A stretch of 64,000 nt of DNA from Burkholderia lata (GCF_902499335.1 NZ_CABVQK010000004.1:496001-560000); one strand, 5' to 3'; counted from the first letter of the stretch, positions 19,873 to 30,002 are shown. Made by a program: numbers and translations. The notes: generated by a model not told the origin, from the letters alone.

Positions 19873-20442
19873 TCAGTAGAAGCCGGGAATCAGCGCCGCG
19901 ACCTCGCGGCGGTACTGCGCGTACGCCGGCCCGAAATACCCGGTCAGCCAGCTCTCCTCGACGCGCACCTTGTACGCGAGCGACGCGAACACGAGCAGCA
20001 CGCCGATCGCGCCGCGCCATTCGCCGCCGATCAGCGCGGCACCGACGAGCGCGATCAGGCAGCCCGTGTAGATCGGGTGACGCACGAGCGCATACGGCCC
20101 CGTGCGGACGAGTTCATGGTCTTCCTTCAGCGTGACCGACACGCTCCAGTTCGTGCCGAGGTGCAGCCGCGCCCACACCGAGAACAGCAGGCCGGCCACC
20201 AGCACCGCGAGCCCGCACTGCGCCTGCAGGCCGAAGCGCTGCCAGTCCGGCACGAGCGCTTGCCACGACGGATCAGGCAGGATGATCAGCGCGCCGCCGA
20301 CGATCAGCGGAATCGACTGCAGCGTGCGCGAGCGCGACGCTTCCTTGCGCACGGTCGTCTTCACGCCTTGCGAAGTGGCGATCCAGTAGGCGAGCCACGC
20401 GGCCCACGGAACGACGATGGCGATGGTCTGAACGATATTCAC
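19873..20442 (-). CDS. Isoprenylcysteine carboxyl methyltransferase (ICMT)-like membrane protein within the rhl operon
   Basis: A 189-aa membrane protein with about five hydrophobic segments. Its C-terminal half carries the ICMT/phospholipid-methyltransferase signature GPYALVRHPIYTG, followed by E-E-x-W-L (VEESWLTGYFGPAYAQYRREV), the SAM-binding pattern of this family. It starts with GTG preceded by GAGG and sits between rhlA and rhlB, 17 bp before rhlB. Family members methylate carboxyl groups of lipidated substrates. Because rhamnolipids and their lipid precursor end in a free carboxyl, O-methylation of that group is a reasonable hypothesis. Other members methylate phospholipid amines or have no known role. 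Confidence 0.85.
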   Translation of the reverse strand: MNIVQTIAIVVPWAAWLAYWIATSQGVKTTVRKEASRSRTLQSIPLIVGGALIILPDPSWQALVPDWQRFGLQAQCGLAVLVAGLLFSVWARLHLGTNWSVSVTLKEDHELVRTGPYALVRHPIYTGCLIALVGAALIGGEWRGAIGVLLVFASLAYKVRVEESWLTGYFGPAYAQYRREVAALIPGFY

Positions 20443-20509
20443 GGCTGGCCTGCCTCGTTGGGATGGGAATTCGGGATCGCCGCGCGCACCGGACGCACGG
20501 CGTGCGGCG

Positions 20510-21412
20510 TTACGACGACAGCGCGTGCATCGATGCGGGCACGCACGATTGCGCTGCGGCGAGCGCGATGCCGGCGGCGAGCGACGACCCGCCACAGAAA
20601 AAGTCGAGCAGCGCCGAACGCGTGTATTCGCGCTGCGCACGGCCTTCGATGTCGAGGAAGTGGCCGGCATCCGGCACCGTCGCGAACCGCGCGCGCGGCA
20701 CGTGCGCGCCGAGCTGGCGCACGTCGGCGGGCGTCGTGTACTCGTCACGCTCGCCGTTCAGGAACAGCAGCTCGCAGCCGATGTTCGAGAACTCGCTGAA
20801 GTAGCGCTCGGGCTGCAGCGACAGGATCTGGTCGACGTGGAACGCGACCTGGTCCTGCTCGTCGCGCGGCAGGCGCGTGAGATACCGGTAGTTGTACAGC
20901 TTCATGATGCGCGGCAGGTAGCGGCCGACGGTGTCGTTCAGCAGCTGCGCGGCCTTCAGGTTCTCGCCGGCCGAGATGTGGTCGCGGGCGCGCGTCACGT
21001 AGTCCACCATCGCATCGTTCAGGAACGGCGAGAACGAGCAGATCGCCGCGCGCCGCACGCTCGGGCAGCCGCGTGCGAGCGCGAACAGCGACGCGACGCC
21101 GCCCCACGACACCGACACGAGGTACGCCGGCGCGAAGTGCTCGACCAGGTGCTGCAGGATCGCGGCTTCGTCGTCCTTCGTCAGGATGTAGCAGCCCGGG
21201 TTGTGCTGGCGCGACTGCCCCGCGTACGGCAGGTCGAAGCAGATCGTGTTCATCCGCTCGCCGAGATACTGGACGGTCTGCCCGAACGACGCGGTCGTCG
21301 CGAGTGCGCCATTGACGAGCATCGCCGTGTCGAACGCCGGGTCGAACACGTTCCGTTCGACGTAGACCTTCAGACCATTCGGCAGCGGGACCACGTGTTT
21401 TTCGGTCAGCAT
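20510..21412 (-). CDS. rhlA: HAA synthase RhlA (3-(3-hydroxyalkanoyloxy)alkanoic acid synthetase)
   Basis: A 300-aa alpha/beta-hydrolase-fold protein with nucleophile serine in VSVSWGGVAS, an acid residue in GERDEYTT and histidine in PDAGHFLD. It forms the lipid dimer from 3-hydroxyacyl precursors as the first rhamnolipid step. The start MLTEKHVV has GGAGAA 6 bp upstream. It is first gene of the operon, preceded by a 720-bp AT-rich region. Chain length is set by RhlA; Burkholderia enzymes usually prefer C14, which the sequence alone cannot confirm. Confidence 0.95.
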   Translation of the reverse strand: MLTEKHVVPLPNGLKVYVERNVFDPAFDTAMLVNGALATTASFGQTVQYLGERMNTICFDLPYAGQSRQHNPGCYILTKDDEAAILQHLVEHFAPAYLVSVSWGGVASLFALARGCPSVRRAAICSFSPFLNDAMVDYVTRARDHISAGENLKAAQLLNDTVGRYLPRIMKLYNYRYLTRLPRDEQDQVAFHVDQILSLQPERYFSEFSNIGCELLFLNGERDEYTTPADVRQLGAHVPRARFATVPDAGHFLDIEGRAQREYTRSALLDFFCGGSSLAAGIALAAAQSCVPASMHALSS

Positions 21413-22132
21413 CGTCGTTCTCCGGTGGATGCGGCGTCTCGACGTCGCGGCATGCTGCAGGTGCGCAATGACTGCGCCGGTTTTGGCGCGCAATCCGAAT
21501 CGCGCTGTTGGCCAATGCACCGCGGCAATACCGGCGGTATCGATTCATTCCTCTTAGTGCGGCGCCATACTAATACGGACAATATTACTGACTCAAGTCA
21601 TTCCAACGATACCCTCTACTCTGTTAGGAAATGCTTCAGTTTCAAATTATTTCGTCATTTTTTATGGTATGCGCAATGCTTTCGAGGGCGATCGCAATCG
21701 TTTGCGGCACGGCAACCAACACCCGGCAATCCGATAAACATCCGTTTAAAATCAACACGTTGATCCGTTTAATTCGTCTATTTCAAACGGATTTTCGTGA
21801 ATGAATCGTGACGGCGTTTTGCAGGCCGACTTCCGTGTTTCATCGAATATCACACAGCTCAAAACTCTTTCATTCCGTAATCGCTTCGGCACCTGCAACG
21901 ATTAACCGGATTGATCACCCGCTTCAGAAAGCGTTTTAAACAAACTCCAGCTTTTTTAATCATCTTTCAATTATTTTTCCGCACCTGCACAACGCGCGAT
22001 CGGGTGCCCGTCTCGCCCGACGGCCCCGCATCGCCACCGTCAGACCCCGATTTTTTGTTGATTGAACGATCAATAAAAAACCGCTAAGCTCTCGACTTCC
22101 ATGGACGGCCCGTCCGGGCGAAAGGAGTCGCG
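21413..22132. promoter_or_regulatory. AT-rich divergent region between rhlA and betI
   Basis: 720 bp without a credible gene; positions ~21560-22080 are far more AT-rich than the flanks, with many A/T runs. It must hold the rhlA promoter (minus strand) and the bet promoter (plus strand), the latter with a BetI-like operator at 22058-22074. I looked for a symmetrical lux-type box near rhlA and found none I would defend. The size and composition suggest a heavily regulated, possibly nucleoid-protein-silenced promoter region. Confidence 0.6.
22058..22074. promoter_or_regulatory. BetI operator-like inverted repeat
   Basis: TTGATTGAACGATCAAT, with 5-bp perfect arms TTGAT/ATCAA, lies 59 bp before betI. 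It resembles the ATTGA-N-TCAAT sites bound by BetI in other proteobacteria, so autoregulation of betIBA released by choline is expected. Confidence 0.72.
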
Positions 22133-22717
22133 ATGCCGAAAGTCGGAATGCGGGAGATTCGCCGCGCACAGTTGATCGACGCCACGCTGCGTTCGATCGA
22201 CGAAGCGGGCCTGCCCGGCACGACGCTCGCATCGGTCGCGCAACGCGCGAACATCTCGACGGGCATCGTCAGCCACTACTTCGGCGACAAGGACGGCCTG
22301 CTCGAAGCGACGATGCGGCACGTGCTGCGCGACCTGTGGTCGGCCACCACGCGCCGCCGCACGGCGGCACGCAAGGATCCGCGTTCGCGGCTGCGCGCCA
22401 TCGTCGCCGCGAACTTCGACGACACGCAGGTCAGCGCGCCCGTGATGAAGACGTGGCTCGCGTTCTGGTCGCAGAGCATGCACGACCCGATGCTCAAGCG
22501 CCTGCAGCACGTCAACACGCGGCGCCTCCATTCGAACCTGTGCGCCGAATTCGCGAAGGCGTTGCCGCGCACGCAAGCGCGCGAAGCCGCCAGCGGCCTC
22601 GCCGCGCTGATCGACGGCCTGTGGCTGCGCGGCGCACTCGCCGGCGGCCCGATCGACACCCGGGCTGCATTGAAGCTCGCCCACGATTACATCGACCTGC
22701 TGCTCGCGTCCGACTGA
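22133..22717 (+). CDS. betI: Choline-responsive TetR-family repressor
   Basis: A 194-aa TetR regulator with an N-terminal HTH (residues ~25-55, including [27 protein letters not shown]) typical of BetI, and a C-terminal ligand domain with W-LAFW near residue 105. It represses betIBA and is released by choline. AAGGAG precedes the ATG. First gene of betI-betB-betA. Confidence 0.96.
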   Translation: MPKVGMREIRRAQLIDATLRSIDEAGLPGTTLASVAQRANISTGIVSHYFGDKDGLLEATMRHVLRDLWSATTRRRTAARKDPRSRLRAIVAANFDDTQVSAPVMKTWLAFWSQSMHDPMLKRLQHVNTRRLHSNLCAEFAKALPRTQAREAASGLAALIDGLWLRGALAGGPIDTRAALKLAHDYIDLLLASD

Positions 22718-22749
22718 CGCGTCACGCAGTCGCCCTCAAGGAGATCCTC

Positions 22750-24219
22750 ATGTCCGTATTCGGTTTGCAGCGCCTCTACATCGGTGGCGGTTACGTCGAC
22801 GCCACGAGCGGCAAGACTTTCGACACCTTCGATCCCGCCACCGGCGAACTGCTCGCGCAGGTGCAGCAGGCGAGCGCGGCCGACGTCGATCGTGCAGTCG
22901 CGTCCGCACAGGAAGGCCAGCGTGAATGGGCCGCGATGACCGCAATGCAGCGCTCGCGCATCCTGCGCCGCGCGGTCGACCTGCTGCGCGAGCGCAACGA
23001 CGAGCTCGCGGCGCTGGAAACGCGCGACACGGGTAAGCCGATCGCCGAGACACTCGCGGTCGACATCGTCACCGGCGCGGACGTGATCGAGTACTACGCG
23101 GGCCTCGCCACCGCGATCGAAGGCCTGCAGGTGCCGCTGCGCGCCGAATCGTTCGTCTACACGCGCCGCGAACCGCTCGGCGTGTGCGCGGGCATCGGCG
23201 CATGGAACTACCCGATCCAGATCGCGTGCTGGAAGACGGCACCCGCGCTCGCGGCCGGCAACGCGATGGTGTTCAAGCCGAGCGAAGTCACGCCGCTCAC
23301 CGCGCTGAAGCTCGCGGAAATCTATACGGAAGCCGGCGTGCCGGCCGGCGTGTTCAACGTCGTGCAGGGCGACGGCTCGGTCGGCGCGCTGCTGACGGGC
23401 CACCCGGACATCGCGAAGGTGTCGTTCACGGGCGGCGTCGAGACAGGCAAGAAGGTAATGTCGCTGGCCGGCGCTTCGTCGCTGAAGGAAGTGACGATGG
23501 AGCTCGGCGGCAAGTCGCCGCTGATCGTGTTCGACGATGCGGATCTCGACCGCGCGGCCGATATCGCGGTGACCGCCAACTTCTTCAGCTCGGGCCAGGT
23601 CTGCACGAACGGCACGCGCGTGTTCGTGCACCGCTCGATCAAGGATGCGTTCACGCAAAAGGTGCTCGAACGCGTGAAGCGCATCCGCGTCGGCAAGCCG
23701 ACCGATGCCGACACCAACTTCGGCCCGCTCGTGTCGGCCGCGCAGCTCGACAAGGTGCTCGGCTTCATCGAGAGCGGCAAGGCGGAAGGCGCGAAGCTGC
23801 TTGCGGGCGGCACGCGCCTGACCGACGGGCACTTCGGCGGCGGCCAGTACGTCGCGCCGACCGTGTTCGGCGATTGCCGCGACGACATGAAGATCGTCCG
23901 CGAGGAAATCTTCGGGCCGGTGATGAGCATCCTCGATTTCGAATCGGAGGACGAAGTGATCGCCCGCGCGAACGACACGCACTACGGCCTCGCGGCCGGC
24001 GTCGTGACCGAGAACCTGTCGCGCGCGCACCGCACGATCCATCGCCTCGAAGCCGGCATCTGCTGGATCAACACGTGGGGCGAATCGCCGGCCGAGATGC
24101 CGGTTGGCGGATACAAGCAATCCGGTGTCGGACGCGAGAACGGCATCACGACGCTCGAGCACTACACTCGAATCAAGTCGGTGCAGGTCGAGCTCGGCCG
24201 CTACAACCCGGTGTTTTAA
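22750..24219 (+). CDS. betB: Betaine aldehyde dehydrogenase
   Basis: A 489-aa NAD(P)-dependent aldehyde dehydrogenase with catalytic C285 in [11 protein letters not shown] and the glutamate of the MELGGKSP block. It converts betaine aldehyde to glycine betaine. An AAGGAG-like site precedes MSVFGLQR; the longer upstream frame overlaps betI and is not used. Thirty-two bp after betI, 25 bp before betA. Confidence 0.97.
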   Translation: MSVFGLQRLYIGGGYVDATSGKTFDTFDPATGELLAQVQQASAADVDRAVASAQEGQREWAAMTAMQRSRILRRAVDLLRERNDELAALETRDTGKPIAETLAVDIVTGADVIEYYAGLATAIEGLQVPLRAESFVYTRREPLGVCAGIGAWNYPIQIACWKTAPALAAGNAMVFKPSEVTPLTALKLAEIYTEAGVPAGVFNVVQGDGSVGALLTGHPDIAKVSFTGGVETGKKVMSLAGASSLKEVTMELGGKSPLIVFDDADLDRAADIAVTANFFSSGQVCTNGTRVFVHRSIKDAFTQKVLERVKRIRVGKPTDADTNFGPLVSAAQLDKVLGFIESGKAEGAKLLAGGTRLTDGHFGGGQYVAPTVFGDCRDDMKIVREEIFGPVMSILDFESEDEVIARANDTHYGLAAGVVTENLSRAHRTIHRLEAGICWINTWGESPAEMPVGGYKQSGVGRENGITTLEHYTRIKSVQVELGRYNPVF

Positions 24220-24244
24220 GAATCACGAAAGGAGATTGACCGTC

Positions 24245-25945
24245 ATGACGACACGCGAATACGACTACATCATCTGCGGCGCCGGTTCCGCGGGCAACGT
24301 GCTCGCAACGCGCCTGACGGAAGATCCGGACGTGACGGTGCTGCTGCTCGAAGCGGGTGGCCCCGACTACCGCTTCGACTTCCGCACGCAGATGCCGGCC
24401 GCCCTCGCCTACCCGCTGCAGGGCCGCCGCTACAACTGGGCGTATGAGACCGACCCCGAGCCGCACATGGACAACCGCCGGATGGAATGCGGCCGCGGCA
24501 AGGGGCTCGGCGGCTCGTCGCTGATCAACGGGATGTGCTACATCCGCGGCAACGCGCTCGACTACGACAACTGGTCGACGCACCAGGGCCTCGAGAACTG
24601 GACGTACCTCGACTGCCTGCCGTACTTCAAGAAAGCCGAGACGCGCGACGTCGGCCCGAACGACTACCACGGCGGCAGCGGCCCCGTGTCGGTCACGACC
24701 AGCAAGCCGGGCGTGAACCCGCTGTTCGAGGCAATGGTCGACGCGGGCGTGCAGGCCGGCTATCCGCGCACCGACGACCTGAACGGCTATCAGCAGGAAG
24801 GCTTCGGCCCGATGGACCGCACCGTCACGCCGAAGGGCCGCCGTGCCAGTACCGCACGCGGCTACCTCGACCAGGCGAAGGTGCGGCCGAACCTCGAGAT
24901 CGTCACGCACGCGCTCGCCGACCGCATCCTGTTCGACGGCAAGCGCGCATCGGGCGTCACGTACCTGCGCGGCAGCGAACGCGCGACCGCGCATGCGCGC
25001 CGCGAGGTGCTCGTGTGCAGCGGCGCGATCGCGTCGCCGCAACTGCTGCAGCGCTCGGGTGTCGGCCCCGGCGCGTGGCTGAAGGAACTCGACATTCCCG
25101 TCGTGCTCGACCTGCCCGGCGTCGGCCAGAACCTGCAGGATCACCTGGAAATGTACATCCAGTACGAGTGCAAGGAGCCGGTCTCGCTGTACCCGGCGCT
25201 CAAGTGGTGGAACCAGCCGAAGATCGGCCTCGAATGGATGCTGAACGGCACCGGCCTCGGCGCGAGCAACCACTTCGAGGCGGGCGGCTTCATCCGCACG
25301 CGCGACGACGATCTGTGGCCGAACATCCAGTATCACTTCCTGCCGGTGGCGATCAACTACAACGGCTCGAACGCGATCGAAATGCATGGCTTCCAGGCGC
25401 ACGTCGGCTCGATGCGCTCGCCGAGCCGCGGCCGCGTGAAGCTGCGCTCGCGCGATCCGAACCAGCACCCGAGCATCCTGTTCAACTACATGGCCGAAGC
25501 GCTCGACTGGCGCGAGTTCCGCGACGCGATCCGCGCGACGCGCGAGATCATGCGGCAACCCGCGCTCGACCGCTATCGCGGCCGCGAGCTGAATCCGGGC
25601 GCCGACTGCAAGTCCGACAAGGAACTCGATGCGTTCGTGCGAGCCCGCGCGGAGACCGCGTTCCATCCGTCGTGCTCGTGCAAGATGGGTTACGACGACA
25701 TGGCCGTGGTCGATGAAGAAGGCCGCGTGCACGGGCTCGAGGGGCTGCGCGTCGTCGATGCGTCGATCATGCCGATCATCACGACCGGCAACCTCAACGC
25801 GCCGACGATCATGATCGCCGAGAAGATCGCGGACAAGATTCGCGGGCGCAAGCCGCTTGCGCGCGTGGACGTGCCCTACTTCGTCGCGAACGGGGCGATG
25901 GCGCGCAACATCGCGAAGGCTGTGCGACAGCCGGAAACGGTCTGA
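24245..25945 (+). CDS. betA: Choline dehydrogenase (GMC oxidoreductase)
   Basis: A 566-aa FAD-dependent GMC oxidoreductase with the dinucleotide motif GAGSAG at residues ~12-17, both GMC signatures ([31 protein letters not shown]), and the active-site histidine of [10 protein letters not shown]. It oxidises choline to betaine aldehyde and can carry on to betaine. AAGGAG precedes the ATG. Last gene of the bet operon, followed by a strong terminator. Confidence 0.97.
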   Translation: MTTREYDYIICGAGSAGNVLATRLTEDPDVTVLLLEAGGPDYRFDFRTQMPAALAYPLQGRRYNWAYETDPEPHMDNRRMECGRGKGLGGSSLINGMCYIRGNALDYDNWSTHQGLENWTYLDCLPYFKKAETRDVGPNDYHGGSGPVSVTTSKPGVNPLFEAMVDAGVQAGYPRTDDLNGYQQEGFGPMDRTVTPKGRRASTARGYLDQAKVRPNLEIVTHALADRILFDGKRASGVTYLRGSERATAHARREVLVCSGAIASPQLLQRSGVGPGAWLKELDIPVVLDLPGVGQNLQDHLEMYIQYECKEPVSLYPALKWWNQPKIGLEWMLNGTGLGASNHFEAGGFIRTRDDDLWPNIQYHFLPVAINYNGSNAIEMHGFQAHVGSMRSPSRGRVKLRSRDPNQHPSILFNYMAEALDWREFRDAIRATREIMRQPALDRYRGRELNPGADCKSDKELDAFVRARAETAFHPSCSCKMGYDDMAVVDEEGRVHGLEGLRVVDASIMPIITTGNLNAPTIMIAEKIADKIRGRKPLARVDVPYFVANGAMARNIAKAVRQPETV

Positions 25946-25984
25946 CGACGGCGGGCGTGCTGCCCGCGCATCAGCGTACTGACG

Positions 25985-26017
25985 AAACGCCGCCGACAGT
26001 GATTGTCGGCGGCGTTT
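25985..26017. terminator. Terminator downstream of betA
   Basis: A perfect stem of ~11-14 bp (CGCCGCCGACA/TGTCGGCGGCG, extended by AAA/TTT) with a 5-nt loop and a T run. It lies between betA and the convergent phosphatase gene and can serve both. Confidence 0.93.
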
Positions 26018-26029
26018 TGCATGTGTTCG

Positions 26030-26614
26030 TCAGCCGCTGTTCACTTCTCGCTTCAAACGCTCGACGTCCACATGCTTCAGGTAGTTCGTGATGTTCTGCC
26101 AGATCGGATGGAACCCGTAGCCGCCGTGCTGCAGTTCATCGAGCGCCTGCTCGCGCGTCCAGCCCTGGTACACCATCCGGTACAGCGCCGACACGAGGCC
26201 CGTGCGATCGGCACCGTGCTGGCAGTGGATCAGCACCGGGCCGTCCTGGTCGGCCGTGCGCAGCGCCTTCAGCGCGGTAACCATGTCTTCGTCGCGGATG
26301 TCCCACGTGTTGATCCGGATACGCTGCATCTTGATCTGCGTGCCGGCCAGAATGGTGTCGTCCGCGTGAAACGAACGGAAGCTGATGACCTTGCGAATGC
26401 CGAGCTTCTGCAGTTCCGGCACGTCCGAGCGCGACAACTGGGCGCTGCGATACAGCGTCGGCGTGATGCGATGCAGGTTGTTCACATGCGCATCGGTCAC
26501 GCTCTGCGCCCATTTGATCGGCCGGGCGGGCACCTCGGAGGCCGGGTCCGCGTGAGCCGGCTGCACGAGCCCGGCAAGCGTGACGGCGATCGCGGCAATG
26601 ACGGCGATTTTCAT
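26030..26614 (-). CDS. Exported dual-specificity/tyrosine phosphatase-like protein
   Basis: A 194-aa protein with a signal peptide (cleavage after AHA, ~residue 22) and the cysteine-phosphatase loop HCQHGADRTG with C131 and R137. D105 in the preceding loop is a candidate general acid. Such secreted enzymes act on phosphotyrosine, phosphoinositides or phosphatidylglycerophosphate-like lipids. It is last in a three-gene set with a membrane protein and an MGDG-synthase-like glycosyltransferase, which favours a lipid or envelope substrate (inference). The start MKIAVIAAI gives the cleanest signal; an upstream start would add 16 residues before it. Confidence 0.87.
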   Translation of the reverse strand: MKIAVIAAIAVTLAGLVQPAHADPASEVPARPIKWAQSVTDAHVNNLHRITPTLYRSAQLSRSDVPELQKLGIRKVISFRSFHADDTILAGTQIKMQRIRINTWDIRDEDMVTALKALRTADQDGPVLIHCQHGADRTGLVSALYRMVYQGWTREQALDELQHGGYGFHPIWQNITNYLKHVDVERLKREVNSG

Positions 26615-26627
26615 GTCGGGTCCGGGA

Positions 26628-27122
26628 TCAATAAAACGCGCGCTTGCGCTCGCGGGAAACAATGAACAGCACGATCGCGGCGGCGCTCATCGTCCAGTAG
26701 TCGGTCGGGGCGATGCCCAGCCAGTGGATGTGCCACGGCACGTTGGCCGGATTGAAGCGGGCCAGGCCGTAAGCCGGATTCAGCACGAACCACAGGAAAT
26801 CCTCGGTCAGCCAGAACACCATGATGCACGCGATGATGCGGGCTTCGATGCGCCACGACCACCGGCCGTTGAACACGGCCGGCAGGTGAAAGAACAGCGC
26901 GACGAACGGGAACACCCATGCGTGGTAGCCCGTCATCGGCCGCCCGCCCCAGAAGATGTCGAGCAGCCAGTGATGCTCGACGCGCCACGTCGGCAGGTTG
27001 GCGGCCCAGCCCGCGCTGCCTTCGATCTGGATTTCCACGTTCGCGAAGAAGTACGCGAGCAACACGACCCACGCGACGACGAACACCGTATGTCGCGTCG
27101 GCACAAAACGCGCGACGCTCAT
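26628..27122 (-). CDS. Multi-spanning membrane protein of unknown function
   Basis: A 164-aa protein with about four hydrophobic segments (residues ~12-27, 67-82, 97-112, 143-156) and a Trp/His/Phe-rich loop region (WRVEHHWLLDIFWGG and VPWHIHWLG). I do not recognise a family. It overlaps the glycosyltransferase stop by 4 bp and ends 14 bp before the phosphatase, so the three are very likely one operon. Histidines near membrane interfaces could be catalytic or metal ligands, but no known motif fits. Confidence 0.75.
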   Translation of the reverse strand: MSVARFVPTRHTVFVVAWVVLLAYFFANVEIQIEGSAGWAANLPTWRVEHHWLLDIFWGGRPMTGYHAWVFPFVALFFHLPAVFNGRWSWRIEARIIACIMVFWLTEDFLWFVLNPAYGLARFNPANVPWHIHWLGIAPTDYWTMSAAAIVLFIVSRERKRAFY

Positions 27123-28261
27123 GCAGCCGGCTCCAGGCCCAGCACGCGATCGAGCACGAAGCGGCCGGCGAGCGGCCGCCCGAGCGGCACGAGACGGCGA
27201 CGCATGTCGGCGAGACGCTCCGGCGCGTGCAGCAACGCGCGGATCCGGTAGACGAGCGCATCGTCGTCGATCGCCTTCAGCGCGACACCCTGTTCGAGCA
27301 GGAAATCCGCATTGCGCTCTTCCTGGCCCGGAATCGGCGAGTTGACGATCATCGGCAACTGCATCGCGAGACATTCGGACGTCGTCAGGCCGCCCGGCTT
27401 CGTGATGACGAGATCGGCGCAGGCCATCAGGCGTTCGACCTGCTGCGTGAAGCCCTGCGGAAACAGCCGGCCCGGATGCTGCGCGGCGAGTTCCTGCAAC
27501 GACGCCAGCATCGCCTTGTTCTTGCCGGCCAGCGCGATCAGCTGGAAGTCGGCATCCATCTCAAGCAGGCGCGCGGCCAGCACGTCGAGCCCGCCGAGGC
27601 CCGCGCCGCCGGACATCATCAGGAACGTCGGGCGCGCGGGATCGAGGCCGAATTCGGCCGCGCAGGCCGCGCGATCGAGCGGCTGGCCGAACGCCGGCAT
27701 GATCGGGATGCCGCTGACGTGCACCGTGTCGGGCGCCATGCCGCGCGCATGCATGCGCCACGCGATCTCGTCGTTGGCCGCGAAATAGCCGCGCATGTTC
27801 GGCACGACCCACATGCTGTGCAGGTCGAAATCGGTGACCTGCACCCACACCGGCGTGTCGACGCGCCCCTTGCGGATCTCGCGCGACAGCAGTTCGGCGG
27901 GCAGGAAGTGCGTGCAGATGATCGCGTCCGGGCGCTGCCGTTCGATCTCCGCGAGCAGTGCCCGGCAATTGAGCCGCTCGATCGCGCGTCGGACCTTCTG
28001 CGACGGCGCGGCGGGATCGACTTCGTCGGTCTTCTGGTACAGGTAGCCCCACAGCGCCGGCTGGCTGCTGACGAGCTTGATATAGAGATCGGTGTACAGC
28101 TTGCGGAAGCCGGTGGACACGAAATCCATCACGTCGAGGTGGGTGGCGTCGATGCCGGCCGGATGGTGGTCGGCGAACGCGCGGATCGCTTCGGCCGCGC
28201 GGGTATGGCCGGCGCCGGCGCTGACGCTCAGGAGGAGGATCTTCTTGTTTTGCTTTGACAT
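27119..28261 (-). CDS. MGDG synthase-like glycosyltransferase (GT28/MurG-type fold)
   Basis: A 380-aa protein whose N-terminal domain has the MGDG-synthase-like motif LLLSVSAGAGHTRAAEAI (residues ~8-25). The C-terminal domain has MSGGAGLGG and the nucleotide-sugar-binding DLVITKPGGLTTSECLA. Relatives transfer sugar to diacylglycerol, making glycolipids used in place of phospholipids, or glycosylate other lipids. The acceptor here is not established. First gene of the trio with the membrane protein and phosphatase. The start MSKQNKKI was chosen; the frame extends 19 residues further upstream. Confidence 0.85.
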   Translation of the reverse strand: MSKQNKKILLLSVSAGAGHTRAAEAIRAFADHHPAGIDATHLDVMDFVSTGFRKLYTDLYIKLVSSQPALWGYLYQKTDEVDPAAPSQKVRRAIERLNCRALLAEIERQRPDAIICTHFLPAELLSREIRKGRVDTPVWVQVTDFDLHSMWVVPNMRGYFAANDEIAWRMHARGMAPDTVHVSGIPIMPAFGQPLDRAACAAEFGLDPARPTFLMMSGGAGLGGLDVLAARLLEMDADFQLIALAGKNKAMLASLQELAAQHPGRLFPQGFTQQVERLMACADLVITKPGGLTTSECLAMQLPMIVNSPIPGQEERNADFLLEQGVALKAIDDDALVYRIRALLHAPERLADMRRRLVPLGRPLAGRFVLDRVLGLEPAA

Positions 28262-28678
28262 CTGACTGACCGTTTCGATGAAGGTGGTCCGGATGCGGGT
28301 TCGCAGCGGCGCTCTCACGCGGCGGCTGTTTGCGTCCGGCTTACAACAAGCTTGGCAGATCTTTGGCGGTGCGGGCGAGCGGTTATATCGAAGCGATCGC
28401 CGGCAACGTCTGCGGAATCATACTGCGTTCGGTCAATGGTGCCTGGATCGGGGGGATACGCGGGCGGTCAGGAAGGAAAGATAGATGGCGTGGACGGCGC
28501 GGCGCGCAGCCCGTGTGGACGCCGAGCGCGTCGCCGCCTGACGCCCGTTCGCGCGTGCGAACGGGGCCCGGCATTTCGGCTCGAGCCAGGACGCTCGTGC
28601 CGGATTCGTTTGGAATTCTTACGTGTTGATTCGGCAAAGGCGACGCGTCAGTCAGCCTTGTCCCACGTGCTCCCCGTA
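28262..28678. other. Intergenic region upstream of the glycosyltransferase
   Basis: 417 bp with no supportable gene. It holds the promoter for the minus-strand glycosyltransferase trio and the 3' flank of the next minus-strand gene. No clear terminator hairpin with a T run was found. Confidence 0.4.
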
Positions 28679-29770
28679 TCAGGGCGTTACACCACCCCGC
28701 TTGCGCATCCGCTTCCCGCGAACGATCGGATTCCATCGCGACGTCAGGCTCATCGCGCCTTGCAGGCGTTCGAACGCGACGTCCTCCTTCTGCCCGAAGC
28801 GGCTGACCGCCGGCCACGCGAGCACGTGATCGAGCCACGCCTGCCACTCGTCACCATGAAAGCGGCGACCGACTTCCCGCACGGCGTCCGGTGCTGCGAT
28901 CACGATGCCCGCCAGCAGGTAGTAGGCCCAGAAACTGCCCGCGCCGACGAGTTGATCCAGCCTGCACACGGATAACGCCGCGAGCAGCCCGTCCACCGAC
29001 GCGAGATCGGCACGATGCGTGCGGATCGCCCGCGCAACGAGGTTGTGCTGACTGCCATACGCGGCAACGGAGGTCCCGTCGCCGGCGGCGAGTACGGCCG
29101 AGAACGTCACGAGCGCAGCCATCTCGTCGATGCGCGATGCATCGTCGCGCGGCCCGCACAAGCGCAGCACGATCGCATCGATGACGGCGCCGGGCATCAC
29201 CGACGTTTCTCCACTCGCCGCAGCAACGACGGCCAGCCTGTCTCTCAGGTTCTTCGCAGGCGGCGTGTCGTCCTGCGCGCCATTTTCATGTTCGGTGCGT
29301 TCGTCGGCATCGTCCCCGCTGCATTCGACACCACCGGCAATCCGCTCGAGCGCGGCCCAGCCGACATCGGGATCGTCGAATGCGCATGCATCGATCACGC
29401 CGTACGCAGTGTCGAACACAGTGCGCGAACCGGGGCAGCTGTGTTCGGCTTCGTCGAGTTGCTGTATCGAAGGCACATGCGAGCATGCACCGCGCGGGTC
29501 GGTCAGGTCGCAGGCGCAGACGCCGGCGTCCGACGCGATCCACGGTGCGAGCCGGTGAAGAATTGCTGTCGCTTCTGGGGACAGGTTCGCGCCAGCCCGC
29601 ATGCGTATCGCGTGTGACGCCATGACGGTCGTGTCGTCGGCGTCACCCGCCTCCGCCGCGCAAGCGGCAGCGTCGAGTCTTTCGATCAGGTACTGCAGCC
29701 ACGCGGCCGTGCGCAGCCGGTCAGGCGTCGCGCCGCGGGCATCTCCATACTTTGCTGGATCGGTAAGCAT
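28679..29770 (-). CDS. Hypothetical soluble protein
   Basis: The 363-aa product is rich in Ala and Asp, with several cysteines in the middle (residues ~90-160) and no signal peptide or clear membrane segment. I recognise no family. The codon pattern is consistent with real coding, and a central region of low-complexity acidic residues (DDADERTEHENGAQDD) separates two Ala-rich helical halves. It is not close enough to its neighbours to be called part of an operon. Confidence 0.65.
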   Translation of the reverse strand: MLTDPAKYGDARGATPDRLRTAAWLQYLIERLDAAACAAEAGDADDTTVMASHAIRMRAGANLSPEATAILHRLAPWIASDAGVCACDLTDPRGACSHVPSIQQLDEAEHSCPGSRTVFDTAYGVIDACAFDDPDVGWAALERIAGGVECSGDDADERTEHENGAQDDTPPAKNLRDRLAVVAAASGETSVMPGAVIDAIVLRLCGPRDDASRIDEMAALVTFSAVLAAGDGTSVAAYGSQHNLVARAIRTHRADLASVDGLLAALSVCRLDQLVGAGSFWAYYLLAGIVIAAPDAVREVGRRFHGDEWQAWLDHVLAWPAVSRFGQKEDVAFERLQGAMSLTSRWNPIVRGKRMRKRGGVTP

Positions 29771-30002
29771 GGGTCTTCCGGGATAGTTCTGGCCAATTGG
29801 AATAGTGGTAATTCAGTCGGATCGGATGGCGCGGTATGCCGTGCCGACCCGCAAGACCACGCGCGTCGGATCGCGACACGTGTGGTCGGCCTGTCGTCAC
29901 GCTGATGCGGGCGACGGCTCGAAAACGTCGAAGAAGCAGAAATCCACGTACATCCCGCGCCGTCTTCATGCGCAGCGAGCACCCCGCTTCGATCTGCGAC
30001 AC

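Noticed and set aside
21413..21560. lux-type box upstream of rhlA
   Set aside because: No convincing symmetrical motif seen at the expected distance.
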